Assembly (NCBI GenBank): GCA_036250195.1
Contig: JAVHZZ010000007.1
Coordinates: 158,858,399-158,922,398 of the forward strand
From: Mixophyes australis
Taxonomy: Eukaryota; Chordata; Amphibia; Anura; Limnodynastidae
Length of the DNA stretch: 64,000 bases
Direction: 5' to 3'
Below, in pieces: positions 12,173 to 26,400 of the stretch. The notes under the pieces were generated by a model. The model had not been told where the DNA came from and searched no databases. It saw only the letters and a program-made list of their open reading frames with translations. The stretch's first letter is position 1. Every line of letters starts with the position of its first letter. A program made the translations under genes and the position numbers.

Positions 12173-15100
12173 CTGTGGGGGGAGGGGAGAGATGGGCAAC
12201 AATGTATCTCGCAAACATCTATATATCTATATCTAGTGGTCTTGTTACACACCCAACCAGTAACATATTTACATTCATATTTATTCTGCGTCTCTTACAG
12301 GCCAATTTGACGAAACATTTACCATAATGGAGGTCACTCAGGGATGATTATAGGGTTAACTGCTGTTTTTCACAACAATCTTGTCACAATATGACACAAT
12401 AACATGAAACTTTAATATTAAAGAGTAACACAGACCTGCAGACAGTTGTGGCCAATAGACGAATCCACGCAAAGAAGCTGAAGTTCGCAGCGGCTCCTAC
12501 GATGAGAAAAGCGATGAGAGAGACCTGGGGTCTGATTCATTAAGGATCTTAACTTAAGAAACTTCTTATTTCAGTCTCCAGGACAAAACCATGTTACAAT
12601 ACAAGGGGTGCAAATTAGTTTTCTGTTTTGCACATAAGTTAAATACTGACTGTTTTTTCATGTAGCAAATACACAAATACTTGATAGCTTATTTGTACAC
12701 TGAAATTTAAAGTTGATATTTGTTGCTACATAAAATAACAGTCAGTATTTAACTCTTGATTTATCCTGGATCAAACATCTCAAATTCTAGATTTCATTTT
12801 TTTATTGTATTTTAACTTAGAGAACTTGTGACCTGATAAAAAAATCTTTGCGCAGAGGGACACACAACACTCTGCTTTTAGGGAGAACGAGACATTCAGA
12901 GGAAAACACAAATGATAACCTGGATCCACGTAAAGCAACTGGAGGATTTGTATAATCATCCAGTACGTTCCTCTGTATACAGCACATGAGTACACTGTAT
13001 ATAGAGGTAGGCAGCCAAAACACACGTGAGCAGCGTCAGAAGAGGGCCTTAGCCCCCAAGGTGCCAAATTGTGCCTACTTCACACACACACAGATCCCTA
13101 TCGGACACTGCCCCCATTACACGGAGACCCCCAAATTGCACAGAGACCCTCTCCCTTGTTGCCAAGCTAAAACTTTTGGCTCAACGCTGTTGTAGAACCA
13201 GTCCGTACTGGTACTTGTAGTTCTACAATACTGGAGAATCCAAAATATAACTACACTTGGAGGATAGGCCAATAATCAGTTTACTGAATTCAAAGTAAAT
13301 TAATGTGGGCGCAGTAATGTGTTACCGAGCTGGCTGGGACTTCCGGTTCTTCCAATATTAGCCAACAAAAAATATTTTTTGGCGGCAATATCCTTTAAAC
13401 AAAACTTGACTAAAATGATTCATTACCTGCAGGATTCCGCAGGGTAGATCTTCATAACCGGACGCTGGCACATAAATAGATCCTACACTAATTTGGGTAT
13501 TTACCAGCCGCATTCTGACCCACGAGCCCCGATACGTACCTGGATTTAATCCCGGGCTCACCCTGCCAATGTAGATATACAGAATAATGGCCACACCGAT
13601 GTTTGCCAGAGCGTAGATCCACTGAATCACAAACATTATAACAAGAGAAAGGATCGCCTACCAGGGAGGGAGAACAAAGATTATTATAGTCAAACATTAA
13701 CGCTGAATATAAACTACACACAAGTCACTTTTTAAGGCTCAATGTGCAAAATTTTCCCCATTTATCCCTATGCTATATACACATAGTACAAATATAGCAT
13801 ATAGCACATACCAGTCCCGTAGCTCTGCCCATTTAGGGGTCCACAGTGAGCCCCCCATCTATTGGCTGCCCCCTCCGCTGTGTCTTCTCATCTTAACAGA
13901 GTGTTGCAGAAATCTATTTCTGTTTCTCAGTTCTACCACAATGACAGAGGATGGGGCGTAGACAGGGACATGAACGGACATGGTAATATGTATATAGTAC
14001 ATGATACTCACCCCCAGGAAAGACACCCAGTGATTGCAGAGTTTGCTGTAGAAGGAGGAGGACAGACCTTGAATCTCGAACTCTGGAACTTTCGTTTTGG
14101 AGTTCGAATCTGTCGAAAATCAAAAAATATAATTTATGAAAGTGAAAAAGGACCATATTAACGTATTATTGCACCTGTTGCCTTCCTAGGTGCACCCCAA
14201 TATCCTGGTTTCGGGAACTGGTGTGCTTCATGTTGTTCATGTTGTTAATTTTCATTATTTTTATTGTGCTAATTGTAGCAATTTCAATAGATTGCATTTG
14301 GGGGGGGGGGGGGGCAGATTTATGTCTGGTTTAGTGTATACATTAATTTCTTATTCAATAAAGTGTCTGTGGTCTGTTAACATCTGATTTCTGTATGTTT
14401 TTATAGATCTGTTCCATTTCCCACAAGAACACCTTATTCATTCAGAGTCACCCAACGTATACACAGAGGATGCTGAAGATCACCCCCATTATTCAGATCA
14501 CTGACCACCCAAGAGGCACCAGTACACACAAACCAAGATGGACCAGTAGTATAGTCTACAGCAGTAATAACTCTGCACCTTCATTCTATACATCAATCAC
14601 TCATTACATCATCATCAATTTATTCATATAGGGCCAACATATTCCGTAGCACTTTACAATTACATGTCACTTTAATGACCGCTGAGACACAACCAGAGCG
14701 TTGCCAACACTCCCAAACCCACCTTCCTTCTCCTCTGCTCCTGGTTGCTGGATTTCCATGACCAGTTGCTCCTGGTCACCTGTTCGGTCAACGTTCTCGG
14801 ACTCATCGCACATACATTGGCTCTCTTGTTCCAGGACGCCGCTCTTTACTACACTCTGATCCTCACTATCTGTAGGCTCTGGAGCTAGCAGACTGCTCAC
14901 TTGGACCTGCTCAGTGACTGTGTTCTCCACCGTTCTGTCCTCTTGGTCCTGGTCAGTTGTGGTTTTGTCCAGAGTCCTCCTCTCCAGCTCATGGTCGGCG
15001 ATTTGCTGAAAGTCCAGTTGGAAGCTGTTCTGCAAGGTCTCCTTAGCTGGTTTTCTAGACTTTTTGAGTTTCATGAACGTCTTCTGCTCTTTATCCGGAG

Positions 15101-18100
15101 TTCTGGTGCTGTCCATCGTCTCTGTGTGACCCGGCTTGAAGAGCTGATCCATGTCTTTTGTGAATTCCAGCAGGGTCCCATTTGAACCATAATTGGTGGA
15201 CTTATCAAAGACCAAAGGCTGAGATGGACCTGCTGTCCTTGAAGTCACTCTTTTGATCTTTCTGTGAGAGTGCTGCAGATTGTACGTCATCGTTATCGAG
15301 AAGTAAGAGTAATCCACAGCGCTGTACGTCAACATGAAATTAATGGTAACTATTGGTGCCAATGTGTTCACTTGGCCAATGAAGACAAAAGCCATTGTAA
15401 GGAGGCCCGTCAAGAAGATAGCAGCCACCGGAGTCTTGTTAGGACCTCTCTAAATGGAGACAACCAAAGAGACATTGATCAGATAGATATATTCCTATCC
15501 ATTTTCTTTACAAGTTTTATGTATTTTCTGGTTCAACTGATTCATACTTGTTATTAAAGGTCACTCTCCAGACTAACGCAAATTATAAAGGTTAAATTAA
15601 CATGTTATTACACTAAAGGTTACCTACCCCATAAAATAAATCATCAGGCTGCCAAATTCATCGCCTTAACTTATCAGGATATATCCGATGTTGAGCATAT
15701 TTTAATTGTACAAAGAGCCCAGGGCCAATAAGCTCCTTAGGGGCAAGACGACCTCTCATTGTCACAGGTCTGTTTACAATGATGAGGTCCACCTAAGCTA
15801 TCCCCAGGCTCAGGAGAACCAATGGGAGCACCACTTACATAAATCTAGGGACAGGGCCCCTAAGAATCTCTCCAAACCCAATCCAAGTGAGAAAACCCCC
15901 CAACAAAAAGTAAAGTGCCAACTAAACAGGTCCTGACTGGGATGAGACATAGAATGTGCCTCCCACCCACCTATGTGGGGACACCACTCCCAAGGGATTC
16001 ACTGCCACCGACTGGGCACCAACTGGAGCCACCTCAGGCTCCTTTGCTAGCAGCCTTCTGGGCAGAGGACCCAGACAGACGTCTTATGATCAGAAGGTCC
16101 AACTCTATATTACATCTTACATTATATAATATATTATACTGTATTCATCTATATTGTACAGATTCTGGAGCTGATCATTAATCACTGTATAGTCATCTCA
16201 TAACTACTGGCTGATTGACACGTAATCAGTTTGTTTCCCACCATTTATAATGAGGAAGGGAACGCAGCCAAGTCTATAATCTCTTTTCTCAATAGAATTA
16301 CATGTGGAATGTTCATACTCTGCTCAGAGGAATTACTAATTATATCACCGCATTAACCCCCATATAGGAACATTTCATTCTTTCATATATCTGACCCCCA
16401 ATCCTGGACATTGTTTGCAAAATAAATAAAAAAAATAACCTGCTTGCAAACATTTATGGTAATGTGATTAGGTGTAATTAAAAGTTTTACATAGTAAATA
16501 GTAATCAAACACAATCAGTATCAGTGATCAACTTGTGTTTCTGGATTTTTATTTTAACTTTCATCTTTTAGCGATTTGAGGTTTTTAATTTTGAAATAAC
16601 CGACTTACCCCGTGTCCCAGGAAGGAGAGCACAGGTATGACCTTCTCCTGTGCGATGCACTGGAGGATTCTGGGAGCGCCATAAAGCCCCCCCATGCAGG
16701 ATGCCAACGAGGAGATGTAGAGACCCAGCAGAAAGAGGAAGCCCACCAGCGACACCTGAGGAGGGGGGAACACAGAGGATCAGATCCAACAGGAGACAAC
16801 TAGGAGCCAAACACAACACTCCCACAAGATCACCTCTTGTCCGTCTCCTGAGAGAGACCACCTGCCTGGACTGGATTACCCAATAAGCAACATAGGCCCC
16901 CACCTAGCCCCACCATCCGCCCAGATACCCTGACCCACTGGTGACTATATACTTACTCAAGGGTAAGGTGGAGAGGTTCAGGGGGATCACATGGGAAAGG
17001 AACTTTTGGTAGGGACGGGGGAGCCTGGGGTCCCATGGGTGTCTTAATTTGTCTGTGCCTGGGACTCTAACCAATGACGGATTGTCTTCTCACAGTTTGT
17101 TGTACACCCTGAACAAGATGCGTTTCTCCGGGGTAACGTGTTGTCCGTGTGCTGGATCCACCAGACGCATGAGCTGGGGTTACCGGCCCAATGTCTGAGT
17201 GAATTCTGCAGTAAGTACATCCATGTAACATGAATGATTTTAATCTTTGATAGTTAAACCTATGAGAGGTCTCATTCATTGCCACAAAACAGAGACATAA
17301 TATTATATACAGCTTGTTACTCTGTGGATATCACAGTGCAGAGTCCGTGAGAGAAGTACAGGAACATAATCGCATTATAAGACCCAGCAAGTGGATCACG
17401 TATTAGCTGGTAACAGTTAATGCTGCAGATTATGAGACGTAATCCAGCTCCTGCAGAGCCGCGTGAACACGTTACATAGACCCGGGGCCACGGTACTGGA
17501 ACATGGTCAGATAGAGAGGTTTTATTTTTGGAGTAACCACTCATAACATCGCTATTCCATGTAACACGGACTTCATGTGTTGGGCAACTATAAACCAGGA
17601 AACAACCAGGGGTTATTCTAACTCCGGATAAAATGCTGGTGTTACATATAATATTATATTGGGGTTCTGGGAGGAGGAGGAATGTTCTGTGCGTCACATA
17701 ACAACACAGACCAGTTATACATCAGATATTGGGGTACAGTACAGACGTTACATGGAGATGTTCTAGATAAGACCTTGGGGTACAGTACAGACGTCACAGG
17801 GAGAGGTTCTAGATCAGATGTTGGGGTACATGCGTTACAGGGAGAGGTTCTAGATCAGATATTGGGGTACAGTACAGACGTTACATGGAGAGGTTCTAGA
17901 TCAGATATTGGGGTACAGTACAGACGTTACATGGAGAGGTTCTAGATAAGACATTGGGGTACAGTACAGACGTCACAGGGAGAGGTTCTAGTTCAGATGT
18001 TGGGGTACAGACGGCACAGGGAGAGGTTCTAGATCTGATGTTGGGGTACAGTACAGACGTTACATGGAGAGGTTCTAGATAAGACATTGGGGTACAGTAC

Positions 18101-20239
18101 AGACGTCACAGGGAGAGGTTCTAGTTCAGATGTTGGGGTACAGACGGCACAGGGAGAGGTTCTAGATCTGATGTTGGGGTACAGTACAGACATTACATGG
18201 AGAGGTTCTAGATCAGATGTTGGGGTACAGTACAGACGTTACATGAGAGGTTCTAGATAAGACGTTGGGGTACAGTACAGACGTCACAGGGAGAGGTTCT
18301 AGTTCAGATGTTGGGGTACAGACGGCACAGGGAGAGGTTCTAGATCTGATGTTGGGGTACAGTACAGACGTTACATGGAGAGGTTCTAGATCAGATGTTG
18401 GGGTACAGTACAGACGTTACATGAGAGGTTCTAGATAAGACGTTGGGGTACAGTACAGACGTCACAGGGAGAGGTTCTAGTTCAGATGTTGGGGTACAGA
18501 CGGCACAGGGAGAGGTTCTAGATCTGATGTTGGGGTACAGTACAGACGTTACATGGAGAGGTTCTAGATCAGATGTTGGGGTACAGTACAGACGTTACAT
18601 GAGAGGTTCTAGATAAGACGTTGGGGTACAGTACAGACGTCACAGGGAGAGGTTCTAGATCAGATGTTGGGGTACAGACGTCACAGGGAGAGGTTCTAGA
18701 TCAGATGTTGGGGTACAGTACAGACGTTACATGGAGAGGTTCTAGATCAGATGTTGGGGTACAGTACAGACGTTACATGGAGAGGTTCTAGATCAGATGT
18801 TGGGGTACAGTACAGACGTCACAGGGAGAGGTTCTAGATCAGACAGTACAGGGTACAGTACACTATGATTTTGCAGACCACACACAGCACCGTGTAGGAT
18901 CTATCACAGGAGGAGCAGACAGTAAACGGTACCGGTGATGTCTGCACTGATTGCCCTGTTGGACCCGGTTGTTCGGCCCGAGCACCGGATGGTCTGATTT
19001 ACCTTCTCTGCGATCATGAACTCATAGCGCAGGAATTCCCTGGTACAAATGGCTCCGAGCAAGATGACAAACACAATATAGAGAAACCACCTAGAACGAC
19101 AGAAGCAGTTTCAGGCTGGAATCAAATCTCCATCTCTCGTTTCCTTATATGTAACATGAAGAGGTGCAAGTTATAGTGATCGGTACGTTCTTATATTAGG
19201 AGACTTGTGATGTCATTGCGTCACATGTCAGTTCCATGACGGAACATATTACGGTCAGTGTAGGTAATAGGCGCCTGTATGTGAGGATCAGCTTCACACA
19301 AGGATATTGTTCACCTCCCTGTGATATAATAATAGTGATATTATAAGTCACCACGTAGCTCTGTGACCTGTATAACGGCCTCACTGCGTCATTAGATATA
19401 CGGAGGTCACGTAATTTACGTTCTATGCGCTCGTGTGAGCGGATCATTAGCGCCTAAGTTCTATCATGATCCCCCAATATACTGTGCGGTGTAATATAAT
19501 ATATTATGTAATATATACAGCACATAGGCTGCCGCCATCTATAGCATCGGTTCTCTCACTTGTATTACAGGAATATGGTTCTTGGCTGTAAACTTACGAT
19601 ATAGCGATGGCGGCCAAGGAGCCAATGGGGATGTTTACGGACGGTCGCTGCAGATCTCCGCTCATGTTGAACCCGGCCATGACGCCTATGGATCAGGACA
19701 GACAGACGTGGAAGTAAAGATATTGTGTATAGAATATATATTTACTTATGTATCATTACCACGTTGTGTAGTAACAAAAGTATTAACACACAAGTAATAT
19801 TCATGTGGATCCGAATGTAGATCTCACCCTGCAATAATCACAGCGATCTCGGGATTAGATCCTACATGGTCTGAGCGGATCCCCACAATAATACTGTGAG
19901 CCGGGGGTCCTACAACCCCCGACGGAGCCGTCATAGATCAGCTGAGTGCAGGGTCCCGCTAGCCGTCACTGCAGACTCTGCAGCATAACCTGTAAGTGTA
20001 CACACAGGACGTCTGGTGGGAATAGGAAAACTCTCCCCCCACAACCGCAATGTTCTCAGACAAAACTTCTGTTCCTAAAATGTTTACCTAAAACGGTCCT
20101 AAATGGTCTCATTTATAGATTACAATTTATTACTAATATCATAGCAGTATGTAGTATAAAATGGTCCTCTGGAGAATTATTACAGTATATAGTTATGTAT
20201 TGTATATGTACCCTTCTGGCTGCAGCATGTATTATTACA

Positions 20240-20337
<98 letters not shown>

Positions 20338-20373
20338 GTCTACTGTCTGGGGTCTGGGGAGAGTATTATTACA

Positions 20374-20457
<84 letters not shown>

Positions 20458-23400
20458 CTACTGTCTGGGGAGAGTATTACTGCAGTATATATGTATTATG
20501 GTGGTGTATATAATATAGCATTATATCCACATTACTCTGAGGACAATGTTATCTGGTCTATACGTCGGTCACTGACTGTAATTCCTGTAACTGAATCGTC
20601 TCCATAGTAACTGTCTAATCCGCCTTAATTCCATCGCAGCTCTTTGAATCATGTGCAGCAGATTACTGGGTGATCCGTTAATTAGAGAACTGATATTGCT
20701 GTTTAACGTACTGCAAAACATATGGAGGGATCTGTGCGGCCATTTATTAAAATAGGTCAGAGTGTCACAAATACACTATATTCACCATCTGTGTATGTGG
20801 AGGTCTAACGAGGAGGGTACAAGGAATCAGAGCATCACATATACTCTGTGTGCATCATATCTGGCGGGGGGGGGGGGGGGGGGTGTACAAGGGATCACAG
20901 TCTCACATGCACTCTGTGTGCATCTTATCTGGTGGGGGGGGGGGGGGGTACAAGGGATCACAGTCTCACATGCACTCTGTGTGCATCATATCTGGCGGGG
21001 GGGGGGGGGGGGGGAGGTACAAGGGATCAGAGCATCACATGCACTCTGTGTGCATCATATCTGGCGGGGGGGGGGGGAGGTACAAGGGATCAGAGCATCA
21101 CATACACTCTATGCAGCATCTGCTTGGGGGGGGTGACACACCCACCATTTACCAGTTTTATAGACTGGATAATACCCCCCCCCCCCCCCCAATACCTGTA
21201 GCAGCTGGGAAAAATACCCCGAACACAGTGAAGAAGCTTTCTCCGGGGGTATAGTCTGGAAGTGTGTTGTTCCGCAGCAATTCATCCGAATATCCTACAA
21301 AACCGTGTTCTGAGGAAAGAGAACATACATATATCATGTTACACGGCCCCTTGGCGTGCGTTCCACATATAATCACCTATATTATTATATAGTTGGAGCG
21401 TCTATCATACAGACCTGGGGGTAAATGTATCAAGTTGAGAGTTTTTCGGGGGGTTTGAAAAGTGGAGATGTTGCCTATAGCAGCCAATCAGATTCTAGCT
21501 GTCATTCTGTAGAATGTACTAAATAAATGATAACTAGAATCTGAGGTAAATTTGTGGTAAAATGTTGGCAAATGTTCTGCATAATCTATTAATAACCACT
21601 TTCCTGCGCCTCCCGTTCCCTCAACCTTTACAGACTCTACCTTTATAATATCAGATAATAACTCAGATTACTTCATCATCATCATCTCCATTTATATAGC
21701 GCCACTGATTCCGCAGCGCTGACTTCCAGATGACACAGGCCTGGATGCTGGTATAACTCTGCAGAGACCGTATATTCACAGGACACATTTATATCAGATT
21801 TCTGTTACCCACAGCTTAAAAAACAACCACCACATACATGAAGAATCGGTTTGTAACATTATTAATATAACCTTCTTTTCAAAGGCTTGTATTACTGAGC
21901 TGAATAATATACAAGATATAATTGGAGACTTAATATATAACTAACTATATCCACCATACTGTCACTGCAGGAGGCGGCCATGTTAGGAGGGAGGAGCTTT
22001 GACAGCAGACACAGTGACTGACAGTTTGGCAGACTTGCGCTGTGTGGAATGGTGGATTCACAACAGATCAAATACTGGACTATTTTTTAGCAGAGCTACA
22101 AAAGAAAGTCGGGATAACACCGGACAATGTATGTTATCTCCACTGTTCATTGCACCTCCCCCCCTTATCGCCAGACGCTGGTGGATCTGGGCGCCGTCAT
22201 TGTGAAGGGAAACTTCTGGCTGGAGGGACTTGGAGCCTCAGATTATATATCAGTCACACAGCGACGCTCAGATCCAGGACACAGAAAACGCTTTCTTCTC
22301 TCAGCGGTCTCGTTACTTGTGTCAGATGTCGCTATCTACACCCAGACGCTCCCAACCCTTTATTCCAATACCAGCAGCTAATCTCTTCCTCTCCATGCCC
22401 ACACTTTCCACAAGTCACAATTACATTCTTATTTATCTAAAAACTAAAAATAACTTATTCCAGAGTGGAACGGTGGGGCCACTTCCTCCGGGCCGGGACC
22501 AGCGTGGCGAGGGTTAAACTCCACAATAATGATGGGGGCGTAAAATCTCCAGTCTGTTCTGTCCGAGCCACACACATGCTGCCCTCACCCATCACTGCCA
22601 GCTCCGCTCTCTGCCCTCACCCATCACTGCAAGCTCCGCTCTCTGTCCTCACCCATCACTGCCAGCTCCGCTCTCTGCCCTCACCCATCACTGCCAGCTT
22701 CGCTCTCTGCCCTCACCCATCACTGCCAGCTCCGCTCTCTGCCCTCACCCATCACTGCCAGCTCCGCTCTCTGCCCTCACCCATCACTGCCAGCTCCGCT
22801 CTCTGCCCTCACCCATCACTGCCAGCTCCGCTCTCTGCCCTCACCCATCACTGCCAGCTCCGCTCTCTGCCCTCACCCATCACTGCCAGCTCCGCTCGCT
22901 GCCCTCACCCATCACTGCCAGCTCCGCTCTCTGCCCTCACCCATCACTGCCAGCTCCGCTCTCTGCCCTCACCCATCACTGCCAGCTCCGCTCGCTGCCC
23001 TCACCCATCACTGCCAGCTCCGCTCTCTGCCCTCACCCATCACTGCCAGCTCCGCTCTCTGCCCTCACCCATCACTGCCAGCTCCGCTCTCTGCCCTCAC
23101 CCATCACTGCCAGCTCCGCTCTCTGCCCTCACCCATCACTGCCAGCTCCGCTCTCTGCCCTCACCCATCACTGCCAGCTCCGCTCTCTGCCCTCACCCAT
23201 CACTGCCAGCTCCGCTCTCTGCCCTCACCCATCATTGCCAGCTCCGCTCTCTGCCCTCACCCATCACTGCCAGCTCCGCTCTCTGCCCTCACCCATCACT
23301 GCCAGCTCCGCTCTCTGCCCTCACCCATCACTGCCAGCTCCGCTCTCTGCCCTCACCCATCACTGCCAGCTCCGCTCTCTGCCCTCACCCATCACTGCCA

Positions 23401-26400
23401 GCTCCACTCTCTGCCCTCACCCATCACTGCCAGCTCCGCTCTCTGCCCTCACCCATCACTGCCAGCTCCGCTCTCTGCCCTCACCCATCACTGCCAGCTC
23501 CGCTCGCTGCCCTCACCCATCACTGCCAGCTCCGCTCTCTGCCCTCACCCATCACTGCCAGCTCCACTCTCTGCCCTTACCCATCACTGCCAGCTCCACT
23601 CTCTGCCCTCACCCATCATTGCCAGCTACACCAATTGTCCTCATCCATCACTGCCAGCTCCGCTCTCTGCCCTCACCCATCACTGCCAGCTCCACTCTCT
23701 GCCCTCACCCATCACTGCCAGCTCCGCTCTCTGCCCTCACCCATCACTGCCAGCTCCACTCTCTGCCCTTACCCATCACTGCCAGCTCCGCTCTCTGCCC
23801 TCACCCATCACTACCAGCTCCGCTCTCTGCCCTCACCCATCACTGCCAGCTCCGCTCTCTGCCCTCACCCATCACTGCCAGCTCCGCTCTCTGCCCTCAC
23901 CCATCACTGCCAGCTCCGCTCTCTGCCCTCACCCATCACTGCCAGCTCCGCTCTCTGCCCTCACCCATCACTGCCAGCTCCGCTCTCTGCCCTCACCCAT
24001 CACTACCAGCTCCGCTCTCTGCCCTCACCCATCACTGCCAGCTCCGCTCTCTGTCCTCACCCATCACTGCCAGCTCCCCTCTCTGCCCTCACCCATCACT
24101 GCCAGCTCCGCTCTCTGCCCTCACCCATCACTGCCAGCTCCACTCTCTGCCCTTACCCATCACTGCCAGCTCCGCTCTCTGCCCTCACCCATCACTGCCA
24201 GCTCCGCTCTCTGCCCTCACCCATCACTGCCAGCTCCACTCTCTGCCCTTACCCATCATTGCCAGCTCCGCTCTCTGCCCTCACCCATCACTGCCAGCTC
24301 CGCTCTCTGCCCTCACCCATCATTGCCAGCTACACCAATTGTCCTCACCCATCACTGCCAGCTCCACTCTCTGCCCTCACCCATCACTGCCAGCTCCACT
24401 CTCTGCCCTCACCCATCACTGCCAGCTCCACTCTCTGCCCTGACCCATCACTGCCAGCTCCGCTCTCTGCCCTCACCCATCACTGCCAGCTCCGCTCTCT
24501 GCCCTCACCCATCACTGCCAGCTCCGCTCTCTGCCCTCACCCATCACTGCCAGCTCCACTCTCTGCCCTCACCCATCACTGCCAGCTCCGCTCTCTGCCC
24601 TCACCCATCACTGCCAGCTCCGCTCTCTGCCCTCACCCATCACTGCCAGCTCCGCTCTCTGCCCTCACCCATCACTGCCAGCTCCGCTCTCTGCCCTCAC
24701 CCATCACTGCCAGCTCCGCTTTCTGCCCTCACCCATCACTGCCAGCTCCGCTCTCTGCCCTCACCCATCACTGCCAGCTCCGCTCTCTGCCCTCACCCAT
24801 CACTGCCAGCTCCGCTCTCTGCCCTCACCCATCACTGCCAGCTCCGCTCTCTGCCCTCACCCATCACTGCCAGCTCCACTCTCTGCCCTCACCCATCACT
24901 GCCAGCTCCGCTCTCTGCCCTCACCCATCACTGCCAGCTCCACTCTCTGCCCTGACCCATCACTGCCAGCTCCGCTCTCTGCCCTCACCCATCATTGCCA
25001 GCTCCACTCTCTGCCCTCACCCATCACTGCCAGCTCCGCTCTCTGCCCTCACCCATCACTGCCAGCTCCGCTCTCTGCCCTCACCCATCACTGCCAGCTC
25101 CGCTCTCTGCCCTCACCCATCACTGCCAGCTCCGCTCTCTGCCCTCACCCATCACTGCCAGCTCCACTCTCTGCCCTCACCCATCACTGCCAGCTCCACA
25201 CTCTGCCCTCACCCATCACTGCCAGCTCCGCTCTCTGCCCTCACCCATCACTGCCAGCTCCACTCTCTGCCCTGACCCATCACTGCCAGCTCCGCTCTCT
25301 GCCCTCACCCATCATTGCCAGCTCCACTCTCTGCCCTCACCCATCACTGCCAGCTCCGCTCTCTGCCCTCACCCATCACTGCCAGCTCCGCTCTCTGCCC
25401 TCACCCATCACTGCCAGCTCCGCTCTCTGCCCTCACCCATCACTGCCAGCTCCGCTCTCTGCCCTCACCCATCACTGCCAGCTCCACTCTCTGCCCTCAC
25501 CCATCACTGCCAGCTCCACACTCTGCCCTCACCCATCACTACCACTTAGAGGGACAGGAAACCTAACAGCAAGTCATTTAGGAAATCACAGATTGATGTA
25601 GAACCAATAAATCAGTCAGAACTGCCCATAAACAAACAATCAAAAAAGTAATAAAAATAACAATAACACAAGAAGCATTCAAATACACATAAGACAAAGA
25701 CTTCAATGGGAAGGGGGAGGGAGACAGACAGGGGGCAAGAGTCGGACATTTTGAAAACAGGACATATACTTTCCAGATGGGTATACAGCATGGGAGTTAG
25801 GTGGCAGACACAGGTCTATACTCTAAAAAAACCATGTGAACCGTGTAAGCAGGGGTGAGGAAGCACTTGAGGTATAGTTAAACCCTATGGTTTCCATCTC
25901 ATAGCTGTGTTGAACTTTGCTGATGATTTTGGTAAGAGATGCAACCAAGGGGGATTTCCAGCTTTGAGCTATTACTGCTCTGGCTGAGATGAGTATGTGC
26001 CCAGCCACATAGTGATAGAGCTTCTGATGAAACGGCTATTGCCGAGAAACGCGTCAAGCCTGTTTTTTACTGAAAGCTTTGCATATCCACTTTATGCCAC
26101 GATATCCCCGGGGATCTGAACAACTTATACGGAGTTCTGGATGTGTTGCATTTACACGGCACTACGAAAGAGACGGCTCCATACAGGAGGGTCTGTCCAG
26201 CCGCACGGCAAACCAGGTGACTCTTTCATTATCTCCAAGGTGACCTATACAGACTGAGCTCCGTTTATGTGTCTGTCAAACTTATATGAAGTCTTTTTGG
26301 CCATTAGGATATGAAATACAGTGCACTGTACGGGACTTTCTAATCAGATCTACACATAAAACGGAGAGTTTTATTATATCGATTCCAACAGTGTGGTTTG

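Noticed and set aside
13914..14161. 80- and 99-codon frames over SLC12A8 exon 10
   Set aside because: They are in other frames; the phase-consistent exon is 14012-14109 on the minus strand.
20113..20607. 'YIYIYIY' frames of 114-190 codons; likewise 49562-50251
   Set aside because: Translation of (TA)n microsatellites.
22465..25566. A 936-codon open frame and nested frames of 83-402 codons
   Set aside because: They lie wholly inside the 32-bp array; the unit lacks stops in every frame, and frame length follows array length. No splice or start context.
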